From Pseudobdellovibrionaceae bacterium (lineage in GTDB: Bacteria; Bdellovibrionota; FAC87; UBA2466; JACKAF01), in contig JACKAF010000004.1 of assembly GCA_020635235.1 (NCBI GenBank), positions 310,001 to 374,000 on the forward strand: a DNA stretch of 64,000 nucleotides. Direction: 5' to 3'. Within the stretch, counting starts at the first letter, position 1, and each line of letters opens with the position of its first letter. The position numbers were made by a program, and so were the translations under genes. Positions 33,853 to 43,500 of the stretch are shown piece after piece. The notes beneath the pieces were generated by a model. The model worked only from the letters and a program-made list of their open reading frames with translations, was not told where the DNA came from and searched no databases.

Positions 33853-34779
33853 CTACTTCTTTTGGAAGGTTCGTTCTTTGTGCCGGGGGGCTAGTTTTTC
33901 GAGCTTGAGCAAAACCTCGCCGCCCCGAAAGAGCGTCACCGTCCCTGAAGACTCCGACAAGACGACAGCGATGGTATGTCGGCAGCGGTTGGTGAAGGCG
34001 GCGGCGGCCGTATGCCGTGCCCCGAGCCCTGGAAGCGTACGCGCATTTTCTGAAGCGGCACCCAAGTATGTTCCAGCGGTTTCGACCGTGCCGTTTGGGG
34101 AAATGAGGAACGCGCCGTCCAGTCCGGTTAACTCGCGAAGCGTCTCGAAAAAGCCGGTGTTGGCAAAGGTACGTAGCTTTTTCGGGTGGCCCGCCAAGGG
34201 GTTTAAGATCAGCTGGTGGGTAAATTTCTGCATTTCCGAAAGTTCGCCAATCACAAAGATTGTTCCGATGGGCCTACCCTCTCGTCCCTCCGTCGCTAAA
34301 CGTAGTGCCCAGCTGATGACTCGTTCAATCGTGTGGATGGGCAGATCACTGTTTTCTAACGCCTTGGATTGTTTTTGATACCAGGGGAACTCGATCCCTG
34401 CGTTTAGAATCATGAGCGTATCAAGTCTCTGAGTACCGAAGGCCCCGGAGATCGCGATCACACTTTCTTTGGGAGTGGCAAAGCCTTGTGCCACCGCCAG
34501 GAACAGAGCTACGCGCATCTGGCTGACTCGTGTAAGTGGGCTTTCGGGGACCGGGATGATAACGTCCTTTTTCTCGCCCAGCTCTGGAGTTCGATCCCCC
34601 ATGAGGATCCAGCCTATTTTTTCGGTGTCGCGCTTTTCGAGAATCCGGTCCATTTGGCGGCGGTTGCTGACCTGAATCAAGAGAGTCTCGATAGAAAGCG
34701 CTTTGGCGAGCGAGAACGCGTGTTCGACGACGGCCGCCGATTCCCGTTTGTCCTGATTTTTTAGTAGCGACCCGAGCAT
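33853..34779 (-). CDS. Diadenylate cyclase (DisA_N/DAC domain) protein
   Basis: 308 residues. The C-terminal third is a DAC domain: LDGAFLI with DGA at 221-223 and GLGARHTAAAAFT with RHT at 255-257 (usual RHR), followed by VVLSESSGTVTLFRGGE. It should make c-di-AMP from two ATP. The N-terminal 150 residues are an unfamiliar regulatory domain with no transmembrane helix, unlike CdaA. The ATG and AAGG just before it sit in a strong hairpin (34768-34804). In an apparent operon DoxX, cyclase, DUF5522. Confidence 0.85.
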   Translation of the reverse strand: MLGSLLKNQDKRESAAVVEHAFSLAKALSIETLLIQVSNRRQMDRILEKRDTEKIGWILMGDRTPELGEKKDVIIPVPESPLTRVSQMRVALFLAVAQGFATPKESVIAISGAFGTQRLDTLMILNAGIEFPWYQKQSKALENSDLPIHTIERVISWALRLATEGREGRPIGTIFVIGELSEMQKFTHQLILNPLAGHPKKLRTFANTGFFETLRELTGLDGAFLISPNGTVETAGTYLGAASENARTLPGLGARHTAAAAFTNRCRHTIAVVLSESSGTVTLFRGGEVLLKLEKLAPRHKERTFQKK

Positions 34780-34804
34780 CCTTTCTTATAAGGTGCTCGG
34801 GTCG
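34768..34804 (-). promoter_or_regulatory. Start-codon hairpin of the diadenylate cyclase gene
   Basis: In the mRNA (minus strand) arm 34804-34794 pairs perfectly over 11 bp with 34778-34768, and CCUU/AAGG (34793-34790 with 34783-34780) adds 4 bp after a single bulged A, which is the A of AUG. UG of the start codon and codons 2-4 are in the stem; AAGG is paired. No U-run follows on the minus strand, so it is not a terminator. Confidence 0.7.
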
Positions 34805-34819
34805 TTTAATGAAGAGATT

Positions 34820-35194
34820 TTATCGTGAAAAAAGACCCTGGTAGCGTGCTCGGTTTTGCCAGGCAAGGTAGACGAGTAAAACTAGGCAAAACACTCCCAT
34901 GGGTAATCCCGCCGGATCCAGAAAAGCGTGAAACAGCAGGATGTTGATCACGATCGGGGCGAGAACAACGAGCGCGAGAGGGACGTAGACTCCAGCCAGG
35001 AGCGCTGCGCCACAGATGACCTCAACTGACTTCACCACAGCCATAAAATAGCCGGTTTGAATCATTGCGGTGATGAACGCTCCGGCCGCAGGAGTGGGCG
35101 GGGGAGGCTGAATGAACATAAAAAAACCGTTTAGACCAAATACGAAGAATATCAGACCAAGAAGCAGTCGCGCAGCGAGCTTTAGCTTATCCAT
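34820..35194 (-). CDS. DoxX-family membrane protein
   Basis: 124 residues, four hydrophobic helices: LLLGLIFFVFGLNGFF, the TGYFMAVVKSVEVICGAALL region, VPLALVVLAPIVINILLFH and PMGVFCLVLLVYLAWQNR. This is the DoxX/DoxD-like fold of inner membrane proteins, often tied to redox or sulfur metabolism. Upstream of the diadenylate cyclase gene with 40 nt between, most of it the hairpin. Diverges from the ThiL-like gene across 63 nt. Confidence 0.85.
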   Translation of the reverse strand: MDKLKLAARLLLGLIFFVFGLNGFFMFIQPPPPTPAAGAFITAMIQTGYFMAVVKSVEVICGAALLAGVYVPLALVVLAPIVINILLFHAFLDPAGLPMGVFCLVLLVYLAWQNRARYQGLFSR

Positions 35195-35257
35195 TGTTTC
35201 TCCTGTTGTGGTGAATAGTTTTCAAACGCTACGCTTAAGTCTATCCTAAATAATGAA

Positions 35258-36241
35258 ATGAGCACAATTAGCATTGAGCGTGAACATGCGCTTAGACAGC
35301 GTGTTGCCCGGGCGTTAAAAACAAAAAGCGAAGCGCTTTCTTCAACTTTCCAAACTTCCGGCTCTCGATCTGTCGTAGGGAGCCAGCTTTATCTGGAAGG
35401 TGTTCACTTTGACCTGAACTACACGACGGGACAAGAATTGGGCAAACGGCTGATTACGATTGGTGCGAATGCTTTGGCCTGTTCTGGGGTTCGTCCGGAG
35501 AAAGTGTCAGTTCTCTTGGGAATGCGCCAAGAAACCCATGAGATATTTCTTACAGAGTTTTTCTCCGGCATCTATAAGGCGACAAAGAAGCAGAAAATAC
35601 TCCTTTCAGGCGCGGATCTAACCGTCTCTCCGACAGCCATGGCCGTCAGTGTTGTTTTTTCGGGGTCTTCATTTCTAAAAGGTTCCCGATCGCGTGTGAA
35701 GTCGGGGGATATTTTGGCCGTCTCAGGGCCTCTGGGGACGTCTGCTGCGGGCTTGGAGTGTCTCAAAAAAATTGGAAGAGAAAACCTACACAATTGGGAG
35801 AGTTTGGTTCGGGGGCACTTGGACCCTCCGCCTCAGGCAGCCGTTTCCGAGAAGCTCCTAAAGCTTAGCGGGGTTCGGGACTGCGTTCTGCTCAATGAAG
35901 GCTTTGCGATGGATCTCAACTTGGCAGCGCAGCGCTGGAATACGGGCGCGTGCGTGCGTCAGGTTCAACTCCCGTCTATCGAGGCGATAAATTGGGCTGG
36001 TCGAAGCCTGAACGTGGATCCGCAGCGTTGGGTACTCTATGGCGGAGAAGATCAACAGCTGCTTTTGGTACTGGATCCAAAGAAAGCGAAAAACATTCAA
36101 AAAAAACACCGGTTGATCATTGTGGGCGAAGTTGTTGAACGAAAAAAGGGGGTCAAGCTAATCAACAGCAAAGATCAGATCCAGCCCTTCCTGCCTAGGG
36201 CATGGAACGATTTGGTAAGACGGACGGCGCCTCTAGCTTGA
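35258..36241 (+). CDS. ThiL-like (AIR synthase-related) protein with altered active site
   Basis: 327 residues of the PurM/ThiL superfamily. Thiamine-monophosphate kinase features are recognisable: LYLEGVHFDL (usual VEGVHF), GDILAVSGPLGTSAAGLE (usual GD.l.vtG.lG.saaGl) and LYGGEDQQLLLVL (usual GGEDYELL). The metal-binding Asp of the SDLAAMGA block is missing: here the corresponding segment reads ANALACSG. The substrate could therefore differ, or activity may be lost. Last 47 nt overlap the convergent secreted protein gene. Confidence 0.72.
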   Translation: MSTISIEREHALRQRVARALKTKSEALSSTFQTSGSRSVVGSQLYLEGVHFDLNYTTGQELGKRLITIGANALACSGVRPEKVSVLLGMRQETHEIFLTEFFSGIYKATKKQKILLSGADLTVSPTAMAVSVVFSGSSFLKGSRSRVKSGDILAVSGPLGTSAAGLECLKKIGRENLHNWESLVRGHLDPPPQAAVSEKLLKLSGVRDCVLLNEGFAMDLNLAAQRWNTGACVRQVQLPSIEAINWAGRSLNVDPQRWVLYGGEDQQLLLVLDPKKAKNIQKKHRLIIVGEVVERKKGVKLINSKDQIQPFLPRAWNDLVRRTAPLA

Positions 36242-36653
36242 CGGTAAGCTTTAGGTAAGCAAGGTCGTTTTCAATTCCCTGAGAGGCTTCAAGCACCCGC
36301 ATGTAATTCTCTTTGCTTCCGTTGTGAATCCATATGGTAGAGGAATCGTGTTTCGGGTTTCGGGGATCCGTCATGTCTGTCACCCAGTACAAGAGTTCGT
36401 AGGCGTTGGTCCCATGAATCGTCTTGGGATAAAAATGCAGCGCCAGGTGCACAAAATAGTTGTGCGCCTTTCCGTCCACCTCGCATTGAACGTCCCACTC
36501 GTAGAGCCCGACCTCTGACTTCTGGTGTGTGCAGCTAAACTGGCGTTCACTCGTTAGGCTAATGTACTGGAACTGGATGTCGGCGGTTCTCAGCTCAGAC
36601 GCCCAGATTGGAATTGCAAACCATACTGTCACAAACGCGAGGACTTGTTTCAT
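36195..36653 (-). CDS. Secreted protein of unknown function
   Basis: 152 residues with a signal peptide (MKQVLAFVTVWFAIPIWA). The mature part is beta-rich with one pair of cysteines (FSCTHQ and VQCEVDG), which could be a disulfide in a small beta-sandwich. No family recognised. Long 3' overlap (47 nt) with the ThiL-like gene. Start at the second in-frame Met, which begins the signal peptide. Confidence 0.65.
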   Translation of the reverse strand: MKQVLAFVTVWFAIPIWASELRTADIQFQYISLTSERQFSCTHQKSEVGLYEWDVQCEVDGKAHNYFVHLALHFYPKTIHGTNAYELLYWVTDMTDPRNPKHDSSTIWIHNGSKENYMRVLEASQGIENDLAYLKLTVKLEAPSVLPNRSMP

Positions 36654-36745
36654 GCTGTTGATTAAACCAAGCATGGCCTTTTCCGGCTACACCCCGTGTG
36701 TCAGCCGCCTAAAGCCCTCTTGCCGACAAGTCGAAGAGAGAGGGT

Positions 36746-37537
36746 ATGAAAAGTCTATTCTCGTTTCCGCTTCTGTTAGCCTTGACCGCTTTAGGGGCCG
36801 ATCACCGAGCTCCTGACGCGGAAAGACAAATTCCCCAGCCCTCTCAACCGCTCTCCGTCCGAGCTTTTCAGCTCGAAGCTACGGATCCCAGTGCTGCGTC
36901 CGCTTTGTATGCGAAAGGCTGTGCGGCGGGCGAAGCGGCTGCGTGTGCCGGGCAGGCCGTGCTTATGGAAAAGAACGGAAAAAAGGAAGAGGCCAAACGT
37001 TTGTTTGGGAAAGCCTGTGGCTTGGGGGATGGGTACGCTTGCTACCAAATGGCACAGGCGGTGGAGGCGGCTGCTCGTGGACCTCTTCTAAAAAAATCTT
37101 GTCATGGGGGCGTCGCCTACGCGTGTTTTCTTTGGGGAGCCGACGCTTTAAACAACGGCCTTGATGCAGAAGTTGCGTTCAAAAAAGGGTGTGCGATGAC
37201 AGATCTTCACTCGTGCAATGGTTTGGGCGTGGTGGCTCAACAGAAGAATCAGCTCGACAAAGCAAAATCCATTTTTGAGAAAGTGTGCTCCAAACGGGCA
37301 GACCTGGGATGCAACAACTTAGGCCTCGTGGAGTTGCAGTTGGGCAATAAGAAGCGCGCGGTGGCTCTTTTGGAAAAGACATGCCGTGAAAAAACTGACT
37401 TCCATGCATGCAATAGCCTCGGAGTTGTTGCTAGACAAAGCGGCGATCTCAAGGGGGCGGAAGAAATGTACCGGTTGGCGTGCGAAAATGGTGTTCCTTC
37501 AGGTTGCCGAAACCTTCAAAAGATAGCTTCCCGCTAG
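36746..37537 (+). CDS. Secreted Sel1-like / cysteine-rich repeat protein
   Basis: 263 residues. A signal peptide (MKSLFSFPLLLALTALGA) precedes Sel1/TPR-like repeats of about 36 residues with two cysteines spaced by 7 residues, such as KGCAAGEAAACAGQA, KACGLGDGYACYQMA, KGCAMTDLHSCNGLG and KTCREKTDFHACNSLG. This is the layout of Helicobacter Hcp cysteine-rich proteins, with a disulfide per repeat. Likely a periplasmic protein-binding scaffold. Ends 1 nt before the stop of the convergent HD-GYP gene. Confidence 0.87.
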   Translation: MKSLFSFPLLLALTALGADHRAPDAERQIPQPSQPLSVRAFQLEATDPSAASALYAKGCAAGEAAACAGQAVLMEKNGKKEEAKRLFGKACGLGDGYACYQMAQAVEAAARGPLLKKSCHGGVAYACFLWGADALNNGLDAEVAFKKGCAMTDLHSCNGLGVVAQQKNQLDKAKSIFEKVCSKRADLGCNNLGLVELQLGNKKRAVALLEKTCREKTDFHACNSLGVVARQSGDLKGAEEMYRLACENGVPSGCRNLQKIASR

Positions 37538-37538
37538 T

Positions 37539-38735
37539 TTAGCCCTTCTTGATCTTCTTGCTGTGCTCGTGATCACAGGGATCAAAGTCTTCTTCGAGGC
37601 TGAGCCTACCTTTGAGTTGAAGCTCTTTGTTGAAGTGTCGGAATATTGCCGGATCGAACTTTCCTGGTTGCATTGCGAACATCGTTTCGAGCGCTTCTGT
37701 CGGGGGCATGGCCTCGCGGTAGGAACGAGTAGTAGTAAGAGCGTCAAAAACGTCAGCGATGGCACAGATGCGAGCGAGTTTCGAAATCTCTTCTTCTTTT
37801 AACCCGCCGGGATACCCTGTCCCATCAAAATTTTCGTGGTGCTGACCAACGATGTCGCGCGCATCCTGCGGTACATGTACGTAGGAGCGAAGAAATTCTA
37901 AGCCGTAATCGGGGTGCTTTTTCATGACTCTCCATTCGTCTTTCTCTAGTGGCCCCTCTTTGTTTAGAATGTTCAAATCTACTTTTCGTTTACCAATGTC
38001 GTGCAGTAGGCCACCGAACCCGGCAGCGACGAGTACCAACTTGTCATCGCCAATGATCTTTTTCGCAAGTGCTATGGAATAGACCGCCACATTCACGGAG
38101 TGATTGTAGGTGTAGTAGTCGTGATTCGAGAGCCGCATCAGGGAAGTTGCGGCTTCCATATCTTCAGCTATAAATTTTACCACCTCTTCAATGAGGATTT
38201 TGCTGTCCGAAAGTACGGTGGCGATATTTTGCTGTGTGAAAAGATCGTGAACGTGCACAAAGGCCGTTTCTTTAATAAAGCGAGCCTTGATGTCCATCTG
38301 AAGATCTGGGTGGCGGACCATATCGAGTAAGGAGTAGATGTAAAGCTGTCTCTGTTCATCGGGGATAAGGGCGTCTTTTACCCCTGACTGTTTGAGCCGC
38401 TCCATTCTGTCGTGATCGATAACTTCGTTGCGTTTGCGAAAAAGAATAGCGTGGCTATCAATCCATAGGTAAACGTCGTACGGCAAGGGAAGGTCCGTCG
38501 GGATGGAATGGATGCGGACCGTGAAAAAGATCCCTTTCTCGGTTTTTCTTGCTTGCTCCATGGCGTTTCTCGGAAGCTTATCGGCAGGATTCTCGATAGC
38601 CTTGAGCGCCGAGCCATGATAAGTGTTCGGAATGACAACGCTTACCACCTCGGTCTCCGGCCGTAGTCCGAAAAGCTCCGCGTTCGGGGCCTTCTTTGAA
38701 GGTTTTGGCGTGGCCTGGGAAGGGTATGGCTTCAT
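37539..38735 (-). CDS. HD-GYP domain c-di-GMP phosphodiesterase
   Basis: 398 residues. C-terminal HD-GYP domain with His212, HDIGK (245-249), His274, HH (299-300) and DGTGYPGG (304-311), all metal or catalytic residues present. The N-terminal 200 residues include a segment that may be a DUF3391-like or other ligand domain; no transmembrane helix. Predicted to hydrolyse c-di-GMP, acting in the cytosol. The first 58 residues are uncertain: the gene overlaps the EI24 gene head to head, and Met59 (MEQARK) is a possible alternative. Confidence 0.9.
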   Translation of the reverse strand: MKPYPSQATPKPSKKAPNAELFGLRPETEVVSVVIPNTYHGSALKAIENPADKLPRNAMEQARKTEKGIFFTVRIHSIPTDLPLPYDVYLWIDSHAILFRKRNEVIDHDRMERLKQSGVKDALIPDEQRQLYIYSLLDMVRHPDLQMDIKARFIKETAFVHVHDLFTQQNIATVLSDSKILIEEVVKFIAEDMEAATSLMRLSNHDYYTYNHSVNVAVYSIALAKKIIGDDKLVLVAAGFGGLLHDIGKRKVDLNILNKEGPLEKDEWRVMKKHPDYGLEFLRSYVHVPQDARDIVGQHHENFDGTGYPGGLKEEEISKLARICAIADVFDALTTTRSYREAMPPTEALETMFAMQPGKFDPAIFRHFNKELQLKGRLSLEEDFDPCDHEHSKKIKKG

Positions 38736-39405
38736 GAAGCTTCACCGCGGCCTATGGCGCTATGGTTGGGCCCCCGTTCTCTTAAATCTGATTCTTTCGA
38801 TCGGAATGCTCGTCTCTTTGTATTACGTGGGCTCCAATTTCTTACATTCTTGGCTACCCAGTTTTCCAGAAGGTCTCTGGGGATATTTCCTAAAGACAGT
38901 GGCGATCCTGGCGGGCATTGTCGTAATCGTCGGTGTGGCAATTGCCATCTGGTTTCTGCTTGGTGCAATCCTGTGCGGTTTTTTTTACACCAAGCTTGCG
39001 AGGCAAACCGAACTTTTGATTGGAACTCCCGAGTCGACGCTCAGGGAGGTCCCTATCGTTTACGAGATCCTTTACGCTCTCCGCACGGTACTCATGATGC
39101 TATTCGTCAACTTGTTGCTTCTCCTTACTCATCTCGTACCGGTGGTGGGTTCGACGGTGGGGTTTGCGGCGTCCTGCTATTTTAGCTTCTTCTTCCTGGG
39201 TTGGGAGTACTTGGACTACCCGTTGGCTCTTCGCGCGAAGAGCTATTCGGAAAAGAAGCGCTTCGTCAAAGCGAATCGTTTCCATACTTTGGGACTAGGG
39301 GCATCGGTGATGTGCTTTACTTTTATCCCGGTTTTGGGGGCAGTCTTGTTGACCACATCGGTAGTGGGAAGCGTCCTTCTTCACCAGAGACTGCGCCCAG
39401 CATAA
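38710..39405 (+). CDS. EI24/CysZ-like membrane protein
   Basis: 231 residues from the GTG at 38710, which has GAAGG 7-8 nt upstream. The N-terminal pattern with ..AWEGYGFMKLHRG followed by WRYGWAPVLLNLILS resembles the start of CysZ/EI24 (GF..F..G......G..R....P...N). Four or more transmembrane helices follow. CysZ transports sulfate; EI24 members vary. The reading frame is open back to 38623; the first 26 nt from the chosen start overlap the HD-GYP gene, and ATG 38734 would shorten the protein. Confidence 0.82.
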   Translation: MAWEGYGFMKLHRGLWRYGWAPVLLNLILSIGMLVSLYYVGSNFLHSWLPSFPEGLWGYFLKTVAILAGIVVIVGVAIAIWFLLGAILCGFFYTKLARQTELLIGTPESTLREVPIVYEILYALRTVLMMLFVNLLLLLTHLVPVVGSTVGFAASCYFSFFFLGWEYLDYPLALRAKSYSEKKRFVKANRFHTLGLGASVMCFTFIPVLGAVLLTTSVVGSVLLHQRLRPA

Positions 39406-39497
39406 CGCGCCACATTAGTAAGTTCTTGAAAAGACCTAACTTTTCTTCAGATCTCATTCGATACGAATAGAGGAGCCGTAGAGCCGGAACCACAGGA

Positions 39498-40511
39498 ATG
39501 GTGTATCGACTGAGAAAATTTGTCTGGGTACTTTTGGTACTCAGCCTCCCGCTGTTTGCCGCGGAAGTTTTGAAGCTCGGCAAGAAGGGCAAGTTTGCCG
39601 TGATTTCGCACGGCGAAAATGTGCCCTGGGAGGTCGAGGACAATATCTGCTTCTATCGCGGGGCCGTTGAGATTGCCTGTGGGCGGGTGGTACGCGCGAA
39701 CTCCAAAGCTGCCGTCATGAAAATCGTTACGCAACGAGAGGCACCGAAAGTTGGAGACGAGGTCAGGCGCTCTTCACCCAGCACGTGGCAATCCATGCAA
39801 GATGAGCGCAAGAAAGACGGCGGCACAACCAACGCGGTCGCGGAAGAAGGGAGCGGCGAAGCCGAGCGCAAACCCGTCAAAGGGTTGCGAAGATCGCGCG
39901 GGCGCAACCGCTTTGCGCGTGCGGACGATCCCAAGAAACGCCCGGAAAGAAGGCGCCGACCTAAAAAAGGCACCAGCAAGCGTGATATTGCTTTGATGAA
40001 TGAAAATAACGAAACTAAGGCCTATTTGTACGATCAACTCGTTAAGCAAAAAACTTACGACACCATCTACACGGCGGATCTAACGGTGGGTGGCAGCATA
40101 GGGCTCAACCACTTCTATCCCATCTTAAGCTTCCAGTTTGCGGTCGGTAAGCGCATCGCGCTTGGGCTCACTCCGTTTTACTTTGCACAGTCACAAGACG
40201 TTGTGTCCATCAGCGGTCTCGGTGGACATTTTACCTTTAACTATTACCACGACTATGCTTACCGTGGCCTTTGGCTGCAGGCGGGGGCGGGCGCTATCAA
40301 GTTTAACGCCTCGGTTCCTGGCAGTGAAGAGAGCCAAACGTGTCTTTCCTTCATCGGAACTGTCGGCTGGCGACAGCGTTGGGATTTGGGAATCAATGTG
40401 GGAGCATCCGCGGGCGTGCAGTTTATCGTCAATCAAAACCTTCAGCTGGTAGATCTATCCTATAGAAATCTCCAACCTACAGTACTCATCGATTTCGGAT
40501 TGAATTTCTAG
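39498..40511 (+). CDS. Outer membrane-type protein with basic linker
   Basis: 337 residues: signal peptide (about 1-20, VWVLLVLSLPLFA), a small beta domain to residue 90, a very basic low-complexity linker (about 125-162, many Arg and Lys), and a C-terminal 160 residues of alternating beta strands ending in an aromatic (FGLNF), like an eight-stranded outer membrane barrel (GGSIGLNHFYPILSFQFAVG onwards). No enzyme motif. Start uncertain: AGGA touches the ATG; a GTG next to it is possible. Confidence 0.75.
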   Translation: MVYRLRKFVWVLLVLSLPLFAAEVLKLGKKGKFAVISHGENVPWEVEDNICFYRGAVEIACGRVVRANSKAAVMKIVTQREAPKVGDEVRRSSPSTWQSMQDERKKDGGTTNAVAEEGSGEAERKPVKGLRRSRGRNRFARADDPKKRPERRRRPKKGTSKRDIALMNENNETKAYLYDQLVKQKTYDTIYTADLTVGGSIGLNHFYPILSFQFAVGKRIALGLTPFYFAQSQDVVSISGLGGHFTFNYYHDYAYRGLWLQAGAGAIKFNASVPGSEESQTCLSFIGTVGWRQRWDLGINVGASAGVQFIVNQNLQLVDLSYRNLQPTVLIDFGLNF

Positions 40512-40512
40512 G

Positions 40513-43500
40513 TTACTCGGTTCGATAACGGACGACGGCGTGATCGCTGTCGGTTACGTTTCCTACAGCGACAAAGCGGTTATTGACGGTAGCTAGCCCC
40601 AGCGCTTCGTCGTTGTTGGCAGAGACTGCAGTGCTTACTTGGCTTGAATTGGCGCCGAAGCTTGTATCGTTGCTTAGGTCTGTCCCCAGGAGGCGAAGGA
40701 TGAGAAAATCTTTTTTCCCTAAGCTGGTTTTTTGTCCCGCCGCGACAAGTTTGTTTGATAGAAAGACGGCGCTACTTAAGCTTCCCAAAGTGGAAATCTT
40801 GGCCGAGTTCAGAACTGTGCCATTGTTGTCGTACTTGGCGACCGCCATATAAGCCCCGACACTCCCGACAGCGTATATAAAGTTGCTATCAAACGTTACC
40901 CCATTGGCCTTACTCGCCGAAGTCGGTTCGCCGAAGTCTACCGTTACTGGGCCCGTGACCGCAGATAAATTCGACGGAATCAAGTACAGAGAAAACAGAT
41001 TGCCCGAGGCTCCCGCTGCCGCAAATCCTCCTGAGCGTGTGACCATGGACGTGATAGCGCCGCTGGCGCTTCCCGCCAAATCTTCTACATGTGAAAGGGT
41101 GCTTGGCGATGTGGTGAACGAGAAGCGTGAAACAGCGATCTGAGTCCCGCTGGCTCCGTTCACATAGCCGCCTACGATAAATTGACTGGGGGATTCCACG
41201 ACGACGGCTTGGGCGACATCGTCAAAGGAACCGCTCCCTTCATAGTCATAGGTCTCTACTGCCTCAATCGAGCTGCTATTGAAGTTGGTTCCTGAAACAT
41301 CTAGTACAGCGACTACCATGTCGAGGCGGCTGGAGACCACCGCTTTTCCTGCAACAACAACACGGGATCCGTCGAGTTTTGCGATCGCAAGCCCTTCAGA
41401 CGAGGTGGCCCCGGGAACGCTTACCTCAAGGGCACTTACCGTGTAGCTACCCGAGGACTCTAGGTAGCGCGTCACCATCAACTTATTGTTGCCCAGGCCG
41501 GCAGTGACAAAACTGTTTCCGCCGATCCCAACCACGGCGTTGGCGCGATCGGTGCCGCTCAAGTTATCGACACGAATCCCATCCGTATCAAAGGCAAAGT
41601 CCTCGCGCTTGACGGTGAGTCCCAAGTTGTTCGAGTTGATAGCAAGAGTCGATGCCGAGAGGCCAAAAGATGGGCTTCCCACCTTCTTGCCTCGTACTTT
41701 GAAAGTGGCTTGGCTCGCCGTCGGAGAGACAGAGAGCGTTGAGGTACTTCCTCCAGAACCGCAAGTGGACGGGTAAAGCTCCAGTGAGCCAGCGACAGAG
41801 TTAACAATGCTGAGCGAATTCACGCCAAAAGGCGTAAGGTTCAAAAATTCGTCCTTGGGCACGATTTTGAAGGTGCCGCAGTCGCCCCCGAGTGATAGCG
41901 TCGTGGGCCCGGGATTCGCACTCAGTGTGAGTGAATCCATGTCGCCCGGCCCGAAAGTGAGTGTAAAACTGTCCGAAGAACTGGGGCTTACGATGCTTGC
42001 TGATACCGCAACAGAATCACTAGCCGGGCCGCCGCTCGGAAGTACCTTGGGCATGTACTTTAAGGTACGTGTGGCGCTACTACTAATAAGGTTGACCGAG
42101 GTCGTGGTGCCGCCTGAGCAGGCAGTTTGGCTTTGGAAAAAACTCACGCTGGTCGCATTGGGCGATAAAGAGACGGATTTATTGCTATGATCGGTCGTTA
42201 AGTTTCCATGCGTATCGCGAGCTTGAAGTGTTTTGGTCAAGCAGGCGCCGGCCGTAGAAGTGACCGCGCCGCTGTCACTAAAGCTGATGGAATTTATTCG
42301 ATCAGGGGAAACGGAGAATGCCGCGGTCTTGCTAGACGTAAAGGGCGTACTTACGGCAGCCGAAACGCTAAACGTATCCGCACTGGGGTCATTATCGAGA
42401 ACCGTCTTTTTTACGCAAAAGTCTACATACCTGCTATTTGCAGCAATCTGGACAGACGACGCGGCGGTCGAGCAGTTAGTGGCATAACGTATCTGGGCGG
42501 AACTAGCGTCGGTATCCGTTAGAGAAACCGTTGTGGGGGAGGGTACGTTGGAAAGGTTTCCAAAACTATCTACGGACTCAACTCGAACTGTTTTTGTATC
42601 ATCCGCTTGCATTGAGGTGGTACCGTTCGTGACAACTGCGTTATCGATGCGCAAGCGTATCGCGCTCGGCGCGGCAGGGTTCACGTCTAGCAAGGTGTCC
42701 GGATTTGAGTTTGGTTGGATATTGGCGCCCACATCGTTTTGGGTTGTTCCAGTCTCCTGGACCGTAATGCGGCGTTGGGCCGTAGAGTATTGCTGAACCG
42801 TAGCTTGCTCCGTCTTGAAACTAAAACGCCGTGTACTTTGACCTTCCGCGATCGTCGAGTTTAGTGTGTTTGCGCCGGTGCCCGAACAACCTGAGCCTTC
42901 AAAAAAGAGGTCACTCGTGGCTTCGCCTGAAATTCGTATGCTCATCCCATGGGGTGCGACAGTTGTGTTCCCCCAGCTGTCCTTTAAGGTAATCAAGAAA
43001 CTCGGGCTACTGCACTCAGTGACATCTAAACTGGTCACACCTTCCGAGACATCAAAATAAAGAGGATCTCCGCCGCGAAAGGACTTTTCCATGTTGACGC
43101 TAAGTTCCTGTCCAGAGCTGTTGGTCGTGACGAGGCGGTATACCTGGGAGGAATCGATCGCAATCCCTCGCACGTAAAAGTCTTTGTGGGTTTCATCCCC
43201 ACCAATAAAGAGGGTTTGGTTCGTGGACCCAGCGTTCGTGGTAGAACCGGCATTACACTGGCCTGGTGTTTGGTAGAATTTGCCTGCCGCTGAAGTGGGG
43301 GCCACGAAACTGAGAGTTAGGCCCCCCGTTTCGTTTGTCGGGTTATCAACAAAATCTCGAACTTCGACGGTAAATTTGTGGCAAGGGCCGCTTTTGAGTT
43401 CGTCCTGGTCGAAGCCCGTCGCGGCCGGGGGTTCAAGTGTAAGCGCCAGCTTCACGGGTAAACCTGCGCCAACCGAATAGGTAACGGTGTTGGGGTTGAG

